This document shows, piece after piece, positions 34,328 to 42,909 of a DNA stretch of 52,502 nucleotides (positions within the stretch are counted from its first letter, which is position 1; every line of letters starts with the position of its first letter). The notes beneath the pieces were generated by a model. That model saw only the letters and a program-made list of their open reading frames with translations, was not told where the DNA came from and did no database searches. The DNA lies in contig NZ_AMRJ01000024.1 of NCBI RefSeq assembly GCF_000300995.1, positions 1 through 52,502 of the forward strand, in the 5' to 3' direction. A program made the position numbers and the translations under genes. This DNA comes from Alcanivorax hongdengensis A-11-3 (GTDB taxonomy: Bacteria > Pseudomonadota > Gammaproteobacteria > Pseudomonadales > Alcanivoracaceae).

Positions 34328-34602
34328 GTTAGGGCCTGTTCACACTACCGGGACGGCTCCTGCTGAATGCATTTTTTCGTCCAGTAGTGACAGCCGATAT
34401 GCCGTGTAGTCATTCTACATAAATAGCGGATGGCGCTGCTGGGCGGAAAAAGGGATCAGCCCTTCGGGTTGAGCCCCAAAACCCGCCACTCGTCGTTATT
34501 CGCTGCTCATTTGGAGTCACCAAACGTCGCACCTCATGCCTAGATTTGTGGCTTTTGGGGCTCAACAGGTGCCATTTCGGTAGTGCCAAATAACAGCCTA
34601 AC
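34328..34602. mobile_element. MITE-like non-coding element, ~275 bp
   Basis: Left end GTTAGGGCCTGTTCACACTACC (34328) and right end (34579-34602, ending CAGCCTAAC) are imperfect inverted repeats. The similarity extends inward for about 45 bp (CTACCG...GGC.CCTG.TGA on both sides). A second inverted repeat inside (GTTGAGCCCCAAAA near 34470 facing TTTTGGGGCTCAAC near 34555-34568) frames a 60-70-bp core. No transposase or real gene is present. It lies between the yghU-like and AraC genes. Confidence 0.6.
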
Positions 34603-34928
34603 CGCTGACAGAGGCAGCGTGTTGCGTTTTCCCGGTGGATTCTTGCCTGATTCTGCACAGGGCCAATCATCCGCCTGTGAATGGCGCACCGCTCAGCCGG
34701 CCCGGATAAACCAGCCCGCGCACGGCAAAGCGCGCATTACAGAAAAGGTCATTGATTGCTCTCCGCGTAATATTTTTTTAGGTGTTGGTGAAACTGGCAC
34801 GGATCGACAAATCGCCACAAGACAGAATGCGACACCGCCCATGCGGGTTACGACGGTCCGACATACGCACGGGTATGTCGATAGCCGGAGAACAACGGAA
34901 CCGTAACAAGGGGTTTCCGGTAAGAGGA
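34603..34928. other. Intergenic stretch, no gene seen
   Basis: 326 bp between the MITE-like element and the AraC gene end. It contains an A/T-run near 34770 but no credible reading frame or clear structural signal. Likely remnants of mobile DNA or the 3' region of the AraC transcript. Confidence 0.5.
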
Positions 34929-36005
34929 TTACTGCGCCAGATGCCGGCGGCGCCATTCCCGCGGCGACAGGCCGGTCCAGCCCTTGAAGGCCCGGGTGAA
35001 GTTGGCCGGGTTGAGGTAGCCCAGAGTCTCGCCGATGCGACGAATTTCCAGCTCCGAGTCCTGCAACAGCTGGCAGCTGTCACGCCGGCGCGCCTCTTCC
35101 AGCAACTGCTGGTAGCTGTACCCCTGCTCCTGCAAACGCCGGCGCAGGGTGCGCGGTGTCAGGTGCAGAGCCTCGGCCAGCTGCTCCGGGGAGGGATAGC
35201 CCGCCAGCCCGGGCACCAGGGCGGCACGGGTGCGGCGCAACGTGTTGTCGGCGTCATCGACAAGCGCACTTTCGCGCTCACACTGCAGCAACGCCGAGCG
35301 CAGGGCCTCCGGGTTGGCGGTGGGCAGCGGCTGGTCCAGCACGCCAATGTCCCCCAGCAGGGAAATCCCCGCCCGCGGCATATTGAAACGCACCTCGGGC
35401 AGACGCGGCTGCCAGCGCTCAAACCCCACCGGCTGACGCCCCCGCAACCAGATCGACACGGTCACCGGCATGTCCGGCAGCAGGAATTCCATGCCGCGAT
35501 AGACACTGGTGAGCATGGAGCTGAACATCATCTGGGTGAGCCGGGCCGGTACCGCAAATTCCGGCACCAGTTCCAGAAAGACACCGTCATCGCGCTCCTC
35601 CACCGAGAACAGCGCGCCGCGCCCGCGCAGGTGCCAGAAACGCTCGAGAATACCGATGGCTTCCCGGGGTGTACCGGCGCACAGCAACGCATAACCCAGG
35701 TTGCCGTGGGCGGTGAGCGGCATGCGATCGCCGGTGGCAAAGCCCAGCGACTCGTCACCGGTGAGCACCAGGGCCGCCGCGCCAATACGCCAGACATCCT
35801 GCAAGGACACCTTGCCGGCGGGGTCATCCACCAGCTGCGCTGACACCCCCGCCAGCGCCAGCAGTTCTTCGCGGGCCACACCATGGGCGGTGGCCGCTTC
35901 CAGAAAGGCGCGCGGGTAAGTGGAGGCACGGTTGCGCTGGCGCACCCAGGCCGGCAGGGTCGCCAGCTGTTCCTCTGTCAGCGTTAACAAGGTGTTAGCC
36001 GTCAT
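34929..36005 (-). CDS. AraC-family transcriptional regulator
   Basis: A 358-residue regulator of the same ligand-domain type as the one at 28213. The N-domain carries LTAHGNLGYALLCAGTPREAIGIL and the C-terminal double helix-turn-helix includes LAEALHLTPRTLRRRLQEQGYSY and RRIGETLGYLNPANFTRAFKGWTGLSP. I chose the ATG at 36005 (MTANTLLTL). It is divergent from the metal-dependent hydrolase (122-bp gap), which is the likely target; this pairing is common in Pseudomonas and Alcanivorax. Confidence 0.93.
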   Translation of the reverse strand: MTANTLLTLTEEQLATLPAWVRQRNRASTYPRAFLEAATAHGVAREELLALAGVSAQLVDDPAGKVSLQDVWRIGAAALVLTGDESLGFATGDRMPLTAHGNLGYALLCAGTPREAIGILERFWHLRGRGALFSVEERDDGVFLELVPEFAVPARLTQMMFSSMLTSVYRGMEFLLPDMPVTVSIWLRGRQPVGFERWQPRLPEVRFNMPRAGISLLGDIGVLDQPLPTANPEALRSALLQCERESALVDDADNTLRRTRAALVPGLAGYPSPEQLAEALHLTPRTLRRRLQEQGYSYQQLLEEARRRDSCQLLQDSELEIRRIGETLGYLNPANFTRAFKGWTGLSPREWRRRHLAQ

Positions 36006-36127
36006 CTGGCCACCAATGATAAGTACAATGTCCGTGCAGAATCTCACGCTGCCCGGGCATTCACCAGTACCGTATGGGCCATATTGAGTGAAAAGCCCGC
36101 TCCAGGGCTTGAGACAGGAGCACTGAC

Positions 36128-37030
36128 ATGAATGCTGTGGTTCCCCTGACCCGCAAGGAAAAAACCGGCAAACGCCTGGCCGGCACCCTGCGCGCCGTGG
36201 CCAAAACACCCAAGGGCATGATCCCCAAGGTCCGCCGTCCGAAGTTCGACTTTGCCGACAGCGGCGACAGCCTGCCCCGTTACTGGTGGGACAATGACCC
36301 GGTGAAGACCCTGCTGCTGGCCGCCCTGTCCGCCAGCTTCCCGGCCGGCGAGCGTTTCTTCATCGATTCGGTACGCCACTACCAGGACCGCATCACCGAC
36401 CCGGAACTGAAAAAGGCGGTGAAAGGCTTTATCGGCCAGGAGGCCCACCACTCCCGCGAGCACGACCTGATGAACGGCTTCCTGCAGGAACGCGGCGTGG
36501 ACCTGGCCCGGCTGGACCGGGAAATCCAGGGTTTCATGAACTGGATGCGCAAGAACCTGAGCCCGGAACGCCAGCTGGCGCACACCGTGGCCGTGGAGCA
36601 CTTCACCGCGCTCATGGCCGAGGAATTCCTGCTCAAGTATGACGCCCTCGACCAGATGGACCCGCGCATGGCGCCGATCTGGGCCTGGCACGCCATCGAG
36701 GAATCCGAGCACAAGGCGGTGGCCTTTGATGTCTACAAGGCCATTGGTGGCAGCGAGTTCAAGCGCGTTACGGAGATGATGCTGGTGAGCATCATGTTCC
36801 CGCTGTTCAGCTCCATTCACCTGGTGCAGCTGATGAAGGAAGACGGCCAGCTGGGCAATGTGAAATCCTGGCTGGGCGCGGTGAATTACATGTGGGGCAA
36901 GCCCGGCGTGTTCCGCAAACTGCTGCCGTCCTACTTCAAGTTCTACAGCCCCAACTTCCACCCCTGGAACCATGACGCCCGGGATCTGGTGGAAAAGGCC
37001 AAGAAAAAATGGCTGGGTGACTGGGCCTAA
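36128..37030 (+). CDS. Metal-dependent hydrolase (PF10118)
   Basis: A 300-residue protein of the 'predicted metal-dependent hydrolase' family. Features are SLPRYWWDNDPVKTLLLAALSASFPAGERFF (family core), QEAHHSREHD (about 102-111), AVEHFTALMAEE (about 155) and HAIEESEHKAVAFDVY (about 194-209), whose His and Glu residues are set as in ferritin-like di-metal proteins. Function unproven; it could be a di-iron oxygenase and not a hydrolase. Ribosome site AGGAGC is good. Controlled probably by the divergent AraC protein. Confidence 0.9.
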   Translation: MNAVVPLTRKEKTGKRLAGTLRAVAKTPKGMIPKVRRPKFDFADSGDSLPRYWWDNDPVKTLLLAALSASFPAGERFFIDSVRHYQDRITDPELKKAVKGFIGQEAHHSREHDLMNGFLQERGVDLARLDREIQGFMNWMRKNLSPERQLAHTVAVEHFTALMAEEFLLKYDALDQMDPRMAPIWAWHAIEESEHKAVAFDVYKAIGGSEFKRVTEMMLVSIMFPLFSSIHLVQLMKEDGQLGNVKSWLGAVNYMWGKPGVFRKLLPSYFKFYSPNFHPWNHDARDLVEKAKKKWLGDWA

Positions 37031-37055
37031 CAACGCGCAACAGGCCCGGACCGGA

Positions 37056-37074
37056 CGGGGCGATTATCGCCCCG
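37056..37074. terminator. Hairpin at converging gene ends
   Basis: CGGGGCGA-TTA-TCGCCCCG, with the stop codon of the SpoIIAA-like gene (37064-37066) in the loop. It may serve as a terminator for both converging genes although no T-run follows. Confidence 0.5.
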
Positions 37075-37426
37075 CTGCCCAGTCCGTGGCCGCAGCCAGA
37101 TCGGCAAACGGGAAGTGGCGCACCTGCGCGGAAACGAAGTGTGCGCCCACCTTGTCGGCAATCTCTCCCACCGCGGAATCGGTCGCCAGCGCCACCCGGG
37201 CGATCTGCCGGTGATGCTCGTGAACAAAACGCAGATGGGCCACCAGCGCGCCCAGTGAGTCCCAGCCGGGAAACGATTCGGTGGCAATCACCAGACCGGC
37301 CAGGCCGGCGTGCTCTTCTATATGCGGATCAATGGTGGCGGCCGCGGCCTGGAAATCTTCCCGGCTCAACGTGCCCTCGGGAAACAACCGCGCCACATTA
37401 CGGGCCTCGTCGTATTCCACCTTCAT
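37064..37426 (-). CDS. SpoIIAA-like STAS-fold protein (DUF3478)
   Basis: A 120-residue protein matching the SpoIIAA-like family, in which a STAS fold is kept. The blocks LVIATESFPGWDSLGALVAHLRFV (about 45-68) and ARVALATDSAVGEIA (about 76-90) are typical. Ribosome site GGAGGC. No sigma-factor partner nearby. Function unknown; in other bacteria such proteins are small cytosolic stand-alone proteins. Stop lies in the hairpin at 37056. Confidence 0.85.
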   Translation of the reverse strand: MKVEYDEARNVARLFPEGTLSREDFQAAAATIDPHIEEHAGLAGLVIATESFPGWDSLGALVAHLRFVHEHHRQIARVALATDSAVGEIADKVGAHFVSAQVRHFPFADLAAATDWAAGR

Positions 37427-37525
37427 CGTTCATGCCTCCTTGCGTGCTGTCTGTTTCGAGACGGATATGCCGTCGCCGGCCCGCCCTTCACGCGGGTATG
37501 AAAACCCGTTTGCCATGATTGCATC

Positions 37526-38371
37526 ATGACCGTTGACCACGCCACTGCCAGTGATCTGATCGCGCCCTTGCCGGAATCCCCCGGCGTCTACCGGTTTTTC
37601 GGCGCCCGGGACGAGCTGCTCTACATCGGCAAGAGCATCAACATCCGTCAGCGGGTACGCAGCCATTTCAGCTCAGCCAACAAGGCCTCGCGAGCACGGC
37701 GCATGTGCAGCCTGACCAGCCGTATCGAGCATACGGTCACCGCCGGCGAGCTGGGCGCCCTGCTACTGGAAAACCGCGAGATCAAACAACGACAGCCGAT
37801 TTTCAACCGTCGCCAGCGGCGCTATCGGCAACTGCACACCTGGACGCTGAACACCGGTAGCGACGGCTTTCTCACCCCCGCACTCTATCGGCCCGCCGAG
37901 CAACAACCGCTTTGGCAACAGGATTGCTACGGACTCTACCGCAGCCCCCGCCAGGCCCAAAAGGCACTGGAGCACTGGGTCAAAAGCCACCAGCTCTGCC
38001 CACGCCGTTGCGGCCTGGAAGGCGGCAACGGCCCCTGTTTTTCCTTTCAACTGGGCCGCTGTCGGGGGGCCTGCTGCGGCAAGGAAAGTGCCGGGGATCA
38101 CAATCAACGGCTCATGGACGCCCTGCAGGCTCACCAGATCCGCGCCTGGCCCTACCACGGCACCCTGGTGATTCATGAAAGCGGCGCCGACGGTGACGAC
38201 TTTCACTTGATTCATCAGTGGTGTCACCTGGCGACCCTGCCGCGTCCACCACAAGCGGCGGATCTGACCACGAATGCCGCGAATGCGGACACCTGCTTTG
38301 ACCTGGACAGCTACCGCATGCTGCTGCACTTTCTCAACCGGGGCGTGACGCACTATGTGATCGCGCCCTGA
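37526..38371 (+). CDS. cho: Excinuclease Cho (UvrC homologue)
   Basis: A 281-residue GIY-YIG nuclease. The catalytic module reads PGVYRFFGARDELLYIGKSINIRQRVRSHF (about 19-48), with the family Tyr, Gly and Arg in place, and ends about residue 100 with LLLENREIKQRQPIFNRR. The C-terminal part carries CPRRCGLEGGNGPCFSFQLGRCRGACCG, the cysteine-rich region of Cho and UvrC-like proteins. Cho makes the 3' incision in nucleotide excision repair of bulky lesions. In E. coli it is SOS-controlled, but I see no CTGT-N8-ACAG box upstream. The divergent SpoIIAA-like gene starts 99 bp away. Confidence 0.93.
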   Translation: MTVDHATASDLIAPLPESPGVYRFFGARDELLYIGKSINIRQRVRSHFSSANKASRARRMCSLTSRIEHTVTAGELGALLLENREIKQRQPIFNRRQRRYRQLHTWTLNTGSDGFLTPALYRPAEQQPLWQQDCYGLYRSPRQAQKALEHWVKSHQLCPRRCGLEGGNGPCFSFQLGRCRGACCGKESAGDHNQRLMDALQAHQIRAWPYHGTLVIHESGADGDDFHLIHQWCHLATLPRPPQAADLTTNAANADTCFDLDSYRMLLHFLNRGVTHYVIAP

Positions 38372-38421
38372 ATCGCCCCGGCCTTCACGGCCTGTTAGCG
38401 TGGCGCCCTCATACTGCCCTC

Positions 38422-39177
38422 ATGACATCCAACACTTCCACCGTTCGCCTGATCACCGGCGCCAGTTCCGGCATTGGCCTGGCGCTGACCCGGCACTGGC
38501 TGGCAGCCGACCAGCCGGTGGTGGCCGTGTCACGCCATGCCAGCACCAGCCCGGCGCTGGCCGAGCTGCATGGGCAGGGCCCCTTGTCTTGTCTTGATGT
38601 GGATATTACGGATGAAAAGGCGCTTCGGGATCTGGCCGCGCAACTGTCAGAGCGGCAGCTCAAACCGGAACAGATCATTAACTGTGCCGGCGTACTGCAT
38701 GACAGCAACGGCAATCTGCGCCCGGAAAAACGGCTGGAGGATGTCAGCGCCGAGCGGCTGATGCGGGCCTTTTCGCTCAACAGCCTGGCGCCGATTCTGC
38801 TGGCCAGGTACCTGCTGCCCACCATGCCCCGTGATCGCCGAACGGTCTTTGCCAGTCTTTCTGCCCGGGTGGGCAGCATCGCGGACAATCATCTGGGCGG
38901 CTGGTACAGCTACCGGGCCAGCAAGGCGGCCCAGAACCAGTTGCTGACGACCCTCGCCATCGAAAGTCGACGGCGCTACCCCGACCTGTGCGTGCTGTTG
39001 CTGCACCCGGGCACCACGGATACGCCGCTGTCGAAACCCTTCCAGCGCAATGTACCGCCGGAAAAACTGTTCTCGCCGGAGCGAGCCGCCCGCCAACTGG
39101 CCACCCTGATCGACCAGGCCAGCGACGCGGATCACGGGCGTTTTATTGCCTGGGACGGTCAGGATATTCCCTGGTAG
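38422..39177 (+). CDS. SDR-family oxidoreductase (C-factor-like)
   Basis: A 251-residue SDR. Motifs: TGASSGIGLALT (about 12-23), NCAGVLHD (about 88), Ser in FASLSARVG (about 150) and YRASKAAQNQLL (about 172), with the late TPLSKPF typical of the C-factor/CsgA-like subgroup. C-factor is a cell-surface signal in Myxococcus; a metabolic role is more likely here. Weak ribosome site. It converges on the small operon at 39187. Confidence 0.88.
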   Translation: MTSNTSTVRLITGASSGIGLALTRHWLAADQPVVAVSRHASTSPALAELHGQGPLSCLDVDITDEKALRDLAAQLSERQLKPEQIINCAGVLHDSNGNLRPEKRLEDVSAERLMRAFSLNSLAPILLARYLLPTMPRDRRTVFASLSARVGSIADNHLGGWYSYRASKAAQNQLLTTLAIESRRRYPDLCVLLLHPGTTDTPLSKPFQRNVPPEKLFSPERAARQLATLIDQASDADHGRFIAWDGQDIPW

Positions 39178-39186
39178 CCCTGGCGC

Positions 39187-39441
39187 TTATTCCTGCAGGG
39201 CCAGCAGGTCGCGGGCGTAGGCGTTCACATCGAAGGGCACATCGTCCTGCATGGCCGCCACATGACTGGCCAGCACATCGGCCATCTTCTCCAGTGCCTG
39301 GTCATGGTCCAGCCCCCGGGAAGTCAGGGCCAGCATGACCAGCCCGGCTTCGCGGGGATGCCCTTCGGCAATCTGGTTTTCCACTGCTTGCGTCAACGCC
39401 TGCTGGGCAAAGGCATCTTCCGCATCTTCCATTTCCTTCAT
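39187..39441 (-). CDS. Hypothetical small acidic protein
   Basis: An 84-residue, all-helical acidic protein starting MKEMEDAEDAFAQQALTQAV. No family recognised. Ribosome site GGAGTCACC is good. Its ATG overlaps the stop of the upstream gene (ATGA), so it is co-translated with it. Confidence 0.75.
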   Translation of the reverse strand: MKEMEDAEDAFAQQALTQAVENQIAEGHPREAGLVMLALTSRGLDHDQALEKMADVLASHVAAMQDDVPFDVNAYARDLLALQE

Positions 39442-39686
39442 GGTGACTCCTGCTGTGCATCGTTGTCTGGCAGCCGGCCGGGCACCTGCATGGGCAAGGG
39501 CCGGACCTCTCTGATCGGCCGCAATCGTACCGTCAACGGCGTGTCCGCCAGGGAGCCCACACACAGGCGGCATTCGCCCGCCGGCGGCGCGGAGCTTTCC
39601 ACATACCGCACCCGGTGACGGGCGCCACCCCGGTTGCTGGAGAACTGCAACCGACGCTGCGAGTCCTTGTCCTGATCCTGTGCCAT
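39438..39686 (-). CDS. Hypothetical small protein
   Basis: An 82-residue protein starting MAQDQDKDSQ. It is rich in arginine and contains one CRLC pair, which could bind metal or form a disulfide. I know no family. Ribosome site AAGGGG precedes the ATG at 39686. The 4-bp overlap with the next gene suggests a coupled pair of unknown function. A composite palindrome lies just upstream. Confidence 0.65.
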   Translation of the reverse strand: MAQDQDKDSQRRLQFSSNRGGARHRVRYVESSAPPAGECRLCVGSLADTPLTVRLRPIREVRPLPMQVPGRLPDNDAQQESP

Positions 39687-39768
39687 GGGCGTTATCCCCT
39701 TCGGCATTGGCGATGGCGTTATTGTCTCATGGAATGGCCTTGGCGAACCCGGAATCATCATAAAAAAC

Positions 39769-39996
39769 CCCGCTAATGCGGTAATGCTGTTCACTTAAGC
39801 GGTGCAAATCTGGCTCAACCCTTTCAGGCAGGTCCCCTCTCCCCTTGCGGGAGAGGGACAGGGAGAGGGTGCGGGCAAATTTCAATGACTTACCATTGAT
39901 CTGGCTGTCACGTCCCCCTCTCCCCAACCCCTCTCCCGCAAGGGGAGAGGGACTTAAAAGCTTAAGTGAACAGCATTACGCTAATGCGGGGCTTTT
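39769..39996. repeat. Composite palindrome with CCCTCTCCCC core
   Basis: Perfect 20-bp arms (39781-39800 and 39960-39979) start GTAATGCTGTTCACTTAAGC. Outside both is CCGC...GCGG next to A or T runs (39769-39782, and TAATGCGGGGCTTTT at 39981-39996), which could stop transcription in both directions. Inside are two facing copies of CCCTCTCCCCTTGCGGGAG-type sequence. It closes the oprC-like gene end and precedes the small coupled genes. Confidence 0.7.
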
Positions 39997-40012
39997 CAGC
40001 TGGCTGCCGGCA

Positions 40013-42058
40013 TTAATAACGCCAGTCCAGCTTGGCCCAGAGCAGCCGCCCCGGCTCATTGATCCGGGTATCCGACGGGAAACCAAAGCCGGCATTACCG
40101 GCCAGATTGAGGTGCTCGGCGTAGGCCCGGTCAAACAGATTATCGACGCCGGCACTGACCGTGAACTGCTCATTGAGACGGTAGGCACCGTTGACAGACA
40201 CCACCGCAAAACCGGCACTGTCACCCAGATCACGCCCCACCACATTGCCCTTGTCCACCGCCGTACGGTGCTGGGCGGCAACTACCCGCCACAACGCGGC
40301 AGCACTCCAGGCGCCGCGCTCGTAGGTTGCGGTGAACCGGGCCTCCAGAGGCGGCATTTGTGGCAGCGCTTGATGGTCATCGCGGTTCTCCCCCCAGGCA
40401 TAGGCCAGCGAGGCATCGCCGCTCCATTGCGGCGTAAAGCGATAACGTCCACCCAGTTCGGCGCCGGCGATGACGGCATCAATATTTTCGGCCCGAGTGG
40501 TATACCCCATCATGCTGCTCTGATAATCAAACAGGATGTAGTCATTGACCTGGCCGGCATAGGCCGAGGTCCAGATTTCCAGACGGCCCTTGCGGTACTG
40601 GCTGCCGATATCCAGCTGGGTGGTCTTTTCCGGTTCGATACCGGCAAAGGCATTGGCACTGCCCTCGGGCCCCTGATCCGGGGAGAACAGCTCCCAGTAA
40701 TCCGGAAAGCGGGCCACATGACCAATGCCCACATAGTAATTGCTGTGGGCACTGAGGTTTCGTTCATAACGCACGAAGCCACTGGGCAGGGTGTCGTTGC
40801 GGGTATCGCGGCGGGTAGGATTGGGCATGGCCATCATGCCGTGGCCCAGGGTATCGCGGTAATCCCTGGCCTGATTGGCATCCACACGCACGCCGGCTAT
40901 CAGCCGGTCCTGCTCGCCCAAATCATGGCGCAACTCCGTGAAAAAACCGTACTGCTGAAATTCCGCGTCGCGGGCCCAGGGTTCATTCAGATAGGCATCC
41001 ACCCCCATGGCACTGCGCTCCCGGTGTTCGCTGGTTTGCGCATCGACACCGGCCAGGGCCTGCCAGTGGACGCCTTGCCAGGTCAACTTGAAACGCCCGC
41101 CCAGGGTACGTCGGTCCACGTCGGCGGCCATGGGACCGGCCATCATGCCAGTACCGGAAGGGGTACGCAGACTGTAGTTATCCATCACATGATCGGCGTA
41201 GTTGTAATAGACACGCCCTTCCATGCGGTCAAGCACATCACCCAAATTACGGAAGTCGACACGCAGTCCCAGACTCTCGCGCTTGAACTGGCTGCCATCC
41301 ATGCCGCGCCCGGCATAGCGCGCCTCACCGTCGCCGGTGCCGGCGGTCAGCTCAATGACACTGTCAGCATCGGGCGTCCAGCCCACCGCCATATCCGTAT
41401 TCCATTTGTCCCAGCGCGACGGCACGGTATCGCCGTTACCATCCTCATAATCACCGGAACGAGAGTGATTGCCGGCCAGGCGCAGATACCCCAACCGGTT
41501 GCCCAGGGTGGCGTCGAGTCTCTGGTCACTGCGTCCGTAACTGCCGCCCAGCAGCTGGGCATCGACCATGACATCCGGCTGGCTGAAATACTCCGGGTCA
41601 CGCTCGAAAAGCACCGTACCCGCTGAGCCGACCGGCCCCCACTGCACGCTTTGCGGCCCCTTGATCACCGTCAGCCGATCAAAATTTTCTGGAGCGATAT
41701 AGGAGCTGGGCGCATCCATGCGGTTGGGACAGGCACCAATCATTTCGCCGCCATCCACCAGCAGATTGATCCGTGAACCGAACTGCCCCCGCAGCACCGG
41801 GTCGCCATTACTGCCCCCACTGCGAATGGCTGAAAAGCCGGGAATGGTTTTCAGGTAGTCCGCCGCATCACTGGCCGGCACCGGCTGTCGCGGGGTTTTG
41901 GGGTTGGTCTCGGTTACCGGCCCCGCCTGCGGCGCCACACTGGTAATGACCACCGGCGCCAGCCGATTGTCAGCGCTCTGTGCCTGCGCACCCGCCGCAC
42001 TCAACAAACCCAGCCCCAGGCCCACCAACAACAGGCGCTCGCTCAATCTCCCCATCAT
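40013..42058 (-). CDS. oprC: TonB-dependent copper receptor (OprC-like)
   Basis: A 681-residue outer-membrane receptor. Signal peptide residues 1-27; plug domain about 60-165; then a beta-barrel ending in aromatic WAKLDWRY. The plug carries GEMIGAC110PNRM114DAPSSYIAPENFDRL, i.e. the C-x-x-x-M motif of OprC, and the barrel has H290-V-M292, matching the H-x-M copper motif. In Pseudomonas OprC imports copper and is copper-repressed. I chose the first of two adjacent ATG codons near the GGAGTGGAGG site. The TetR gene is 104 bp upstream on the same strand; no copper regulator is visible. Confidence 0.9.
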   Translation of the reverse strand: MMGRLSERLLLVGLGLGLLSAAGAQAQSADNRLAPVVITSVAPQAGPVTETNPKTPRQPVPASDAADYLKTIPGFSAIRSGGSNGDPVLRGQFGSRINLLVDGGEMIGACPNRMDAPSSYIAPENFDRLTVIKGPQSVQWGPVGSAGTVLFERDPEYFSQPDVMVDAQLLGGSYGRSDQRLDATLGNRLGYLRLAGNHSRSGDYEDGNGDTVPSRWDKWNTDMAVGWTPDADSVIELTAGTGDGEARYAGRGMDGSQFKRESLGLRVDFRNLGDVLDRMEGRVYYNYADHVMDNYSLRTPSGTGMMAGPMAADVDRRTLGGRFKLTWQGVHWQALAGVDAQTSEHRERSAMGVDAYLNEPWARDAEFQQYGFFTELRHDLGEQDRLIAGVRVDANQARDYRDTLGHGMMAMPNPTRRDTRNDTLPSGFVRYERNLSAHSNYYVGIGHVARFPDYWELFSPDQGPEGSANAFAGIEPEKTTQLDIGSQYRKGRLEIWTSAYAGQVNDYILFDYQSSMMGYTTRAENIDAVIAGAELGGRYRFTPQWSGDASLAYAWGENRDDHQALPQMPPLEARFTATYERGAWSAAALWRVVAAQHRTAVDKGNVVGRDLGDSAGFAVVSVNGAYRLNEQFTVSAGVDNLFDRAYAEHLNLAGNAGFGFPSDTRINEPGRLLWAKLDWRY

Positions 42059-42162
42059 CCTCCACTCCACACTCCCAAACAGTAAGGCGCAGAGCGTAAT
42101 GGGACCGTATTGCCATGACGATGCGGTATTTTGTCGCACAGCTCTCTGCCAGAGGAATGCGG

Positions 42163-42801
42163 CTATTCGCTATCCAGCACCCAGGTCGCCAGTCTTTGCG
42201 CAAGCGCATCCAGTACCGGGCCATGCTCCATCCTGGCCGGTGCCATCAGCACCAGGTGCAGCAGGGTGCCGGCGGTGGAGGTGGCCATCAGGTAGAGCGT
42301 GGTCGGTGCCACCGTCTGCTGATAATGCTGGCGGGTTTTCTGCAGACCGGTTTGCAGAACCTGTTGCAGCTCCTGTTGCAACTGACGGGTCGCCGGCAGC
42401 TGCTGCATGTAGGGCACCTGGAAGACCAGCACCCGCAGCAGGCGGCGATGTTTGTGCATCAGGCTGTAGAGCGCGCCAAGGAAATGGCGCATGGCCACCG
42501 GCAGGTCGTTGCGGTTATCGGTAAGTGCCAGGCGCTGGTGGAGCATGGCAGTGGTTTCCGCCAGCAGCTCTTCGGCCAGCCGTGCCACGATGGCCTCCTT
42601 GCCGGGGAAGTATTCATACAACGAACCGATACTGACGCCGGCCACCTCGGCGATGGCATTGGTACTGAGCCCGGCATAGCCTCGCTCTTCCAGAATCCGA
42701 GCACAGGCGCCCACCATGGCCGCCACCGAGGCCCTGGAGCGGGCCTGCTTTGGCTGCTTTTTCGCTACAAAATCAGAGGGTTGCCATCGTTCCGTGCGCA
42801 T
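42163..42801 (-). CDS. TetR-family transcriptional regulator
   Basis: A 212-residue regulator. The helix-turn-helix reads GYAGLSTNAIAEVAGVSIGSLYEYFPGKEAIVARL (about 41-75), characteristic of TetR. The ligand part has the C-terminal GTLLHLVLM helix. It is divergent from the Acr1-like reductase (108-bp gap), with a perfect palindrome in that gap; likely represses that gene and itself. The ligand may be a fatty acyl compound (inference). Confidence 0.93.
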   Translation of the reverse strand: MRTERWQPSDFVAKKQPKQARSRASVAAMVGACARILEERGYAGLSTNAIAEVAGVSIGSLYEYFPGKEAIVARLAEELLAETTAMLHQRLALTDNRNDLPVAMRHFLGALYSLMHKHRRLLRVLVFQVPYMQQLPATRQLQQELQQVLQTGLQKTRQHYQQTVAPTTLYLMATSTAGTLLHLVLMAPARMEHGPVLDALAQRLATWVLDSE

Positions 42802-42839
42802 GACGCCGTATCACTCCCCGCCCCGTAAACCCGAGTATT

Positions 42840-42857
42840 TCCGAGTATAAGCTCGGA
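42840..42857. promoter_or_regulatory. TetR operator candidate
   Basis: TCCGAG-TATAAG-CTCGGA, perfect 6-bp arms, between the divergent TetR and Acr1-like genes. A direct repeat CCGAGTAT occurs in the same place (starting 42831 and 42841). Confidence 0.65.
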
Positions 42858-42909
42858 TTAGAATAACTGCAGTATCGACCCGAAAACGACACGAAATGGT
42901 GAGCGCATC

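Noticed and set aside
34410..34670. 86-codon frame inside the MITE-like element
   Set aside because: It crosses the element's end and has no ribosome site or family resemblance.
37427..37525. SOS box before cho
   Set aside because: No CTGT-N8-ACAG sequence was found in the gap.
39845..41626. 593-codon open frame antisense to the oprC-like gene
   Set aside because: GC-rich DNA gives long shadow frames; the composition is low-complexity and no family matches, while the opposite strand is a full receptor.
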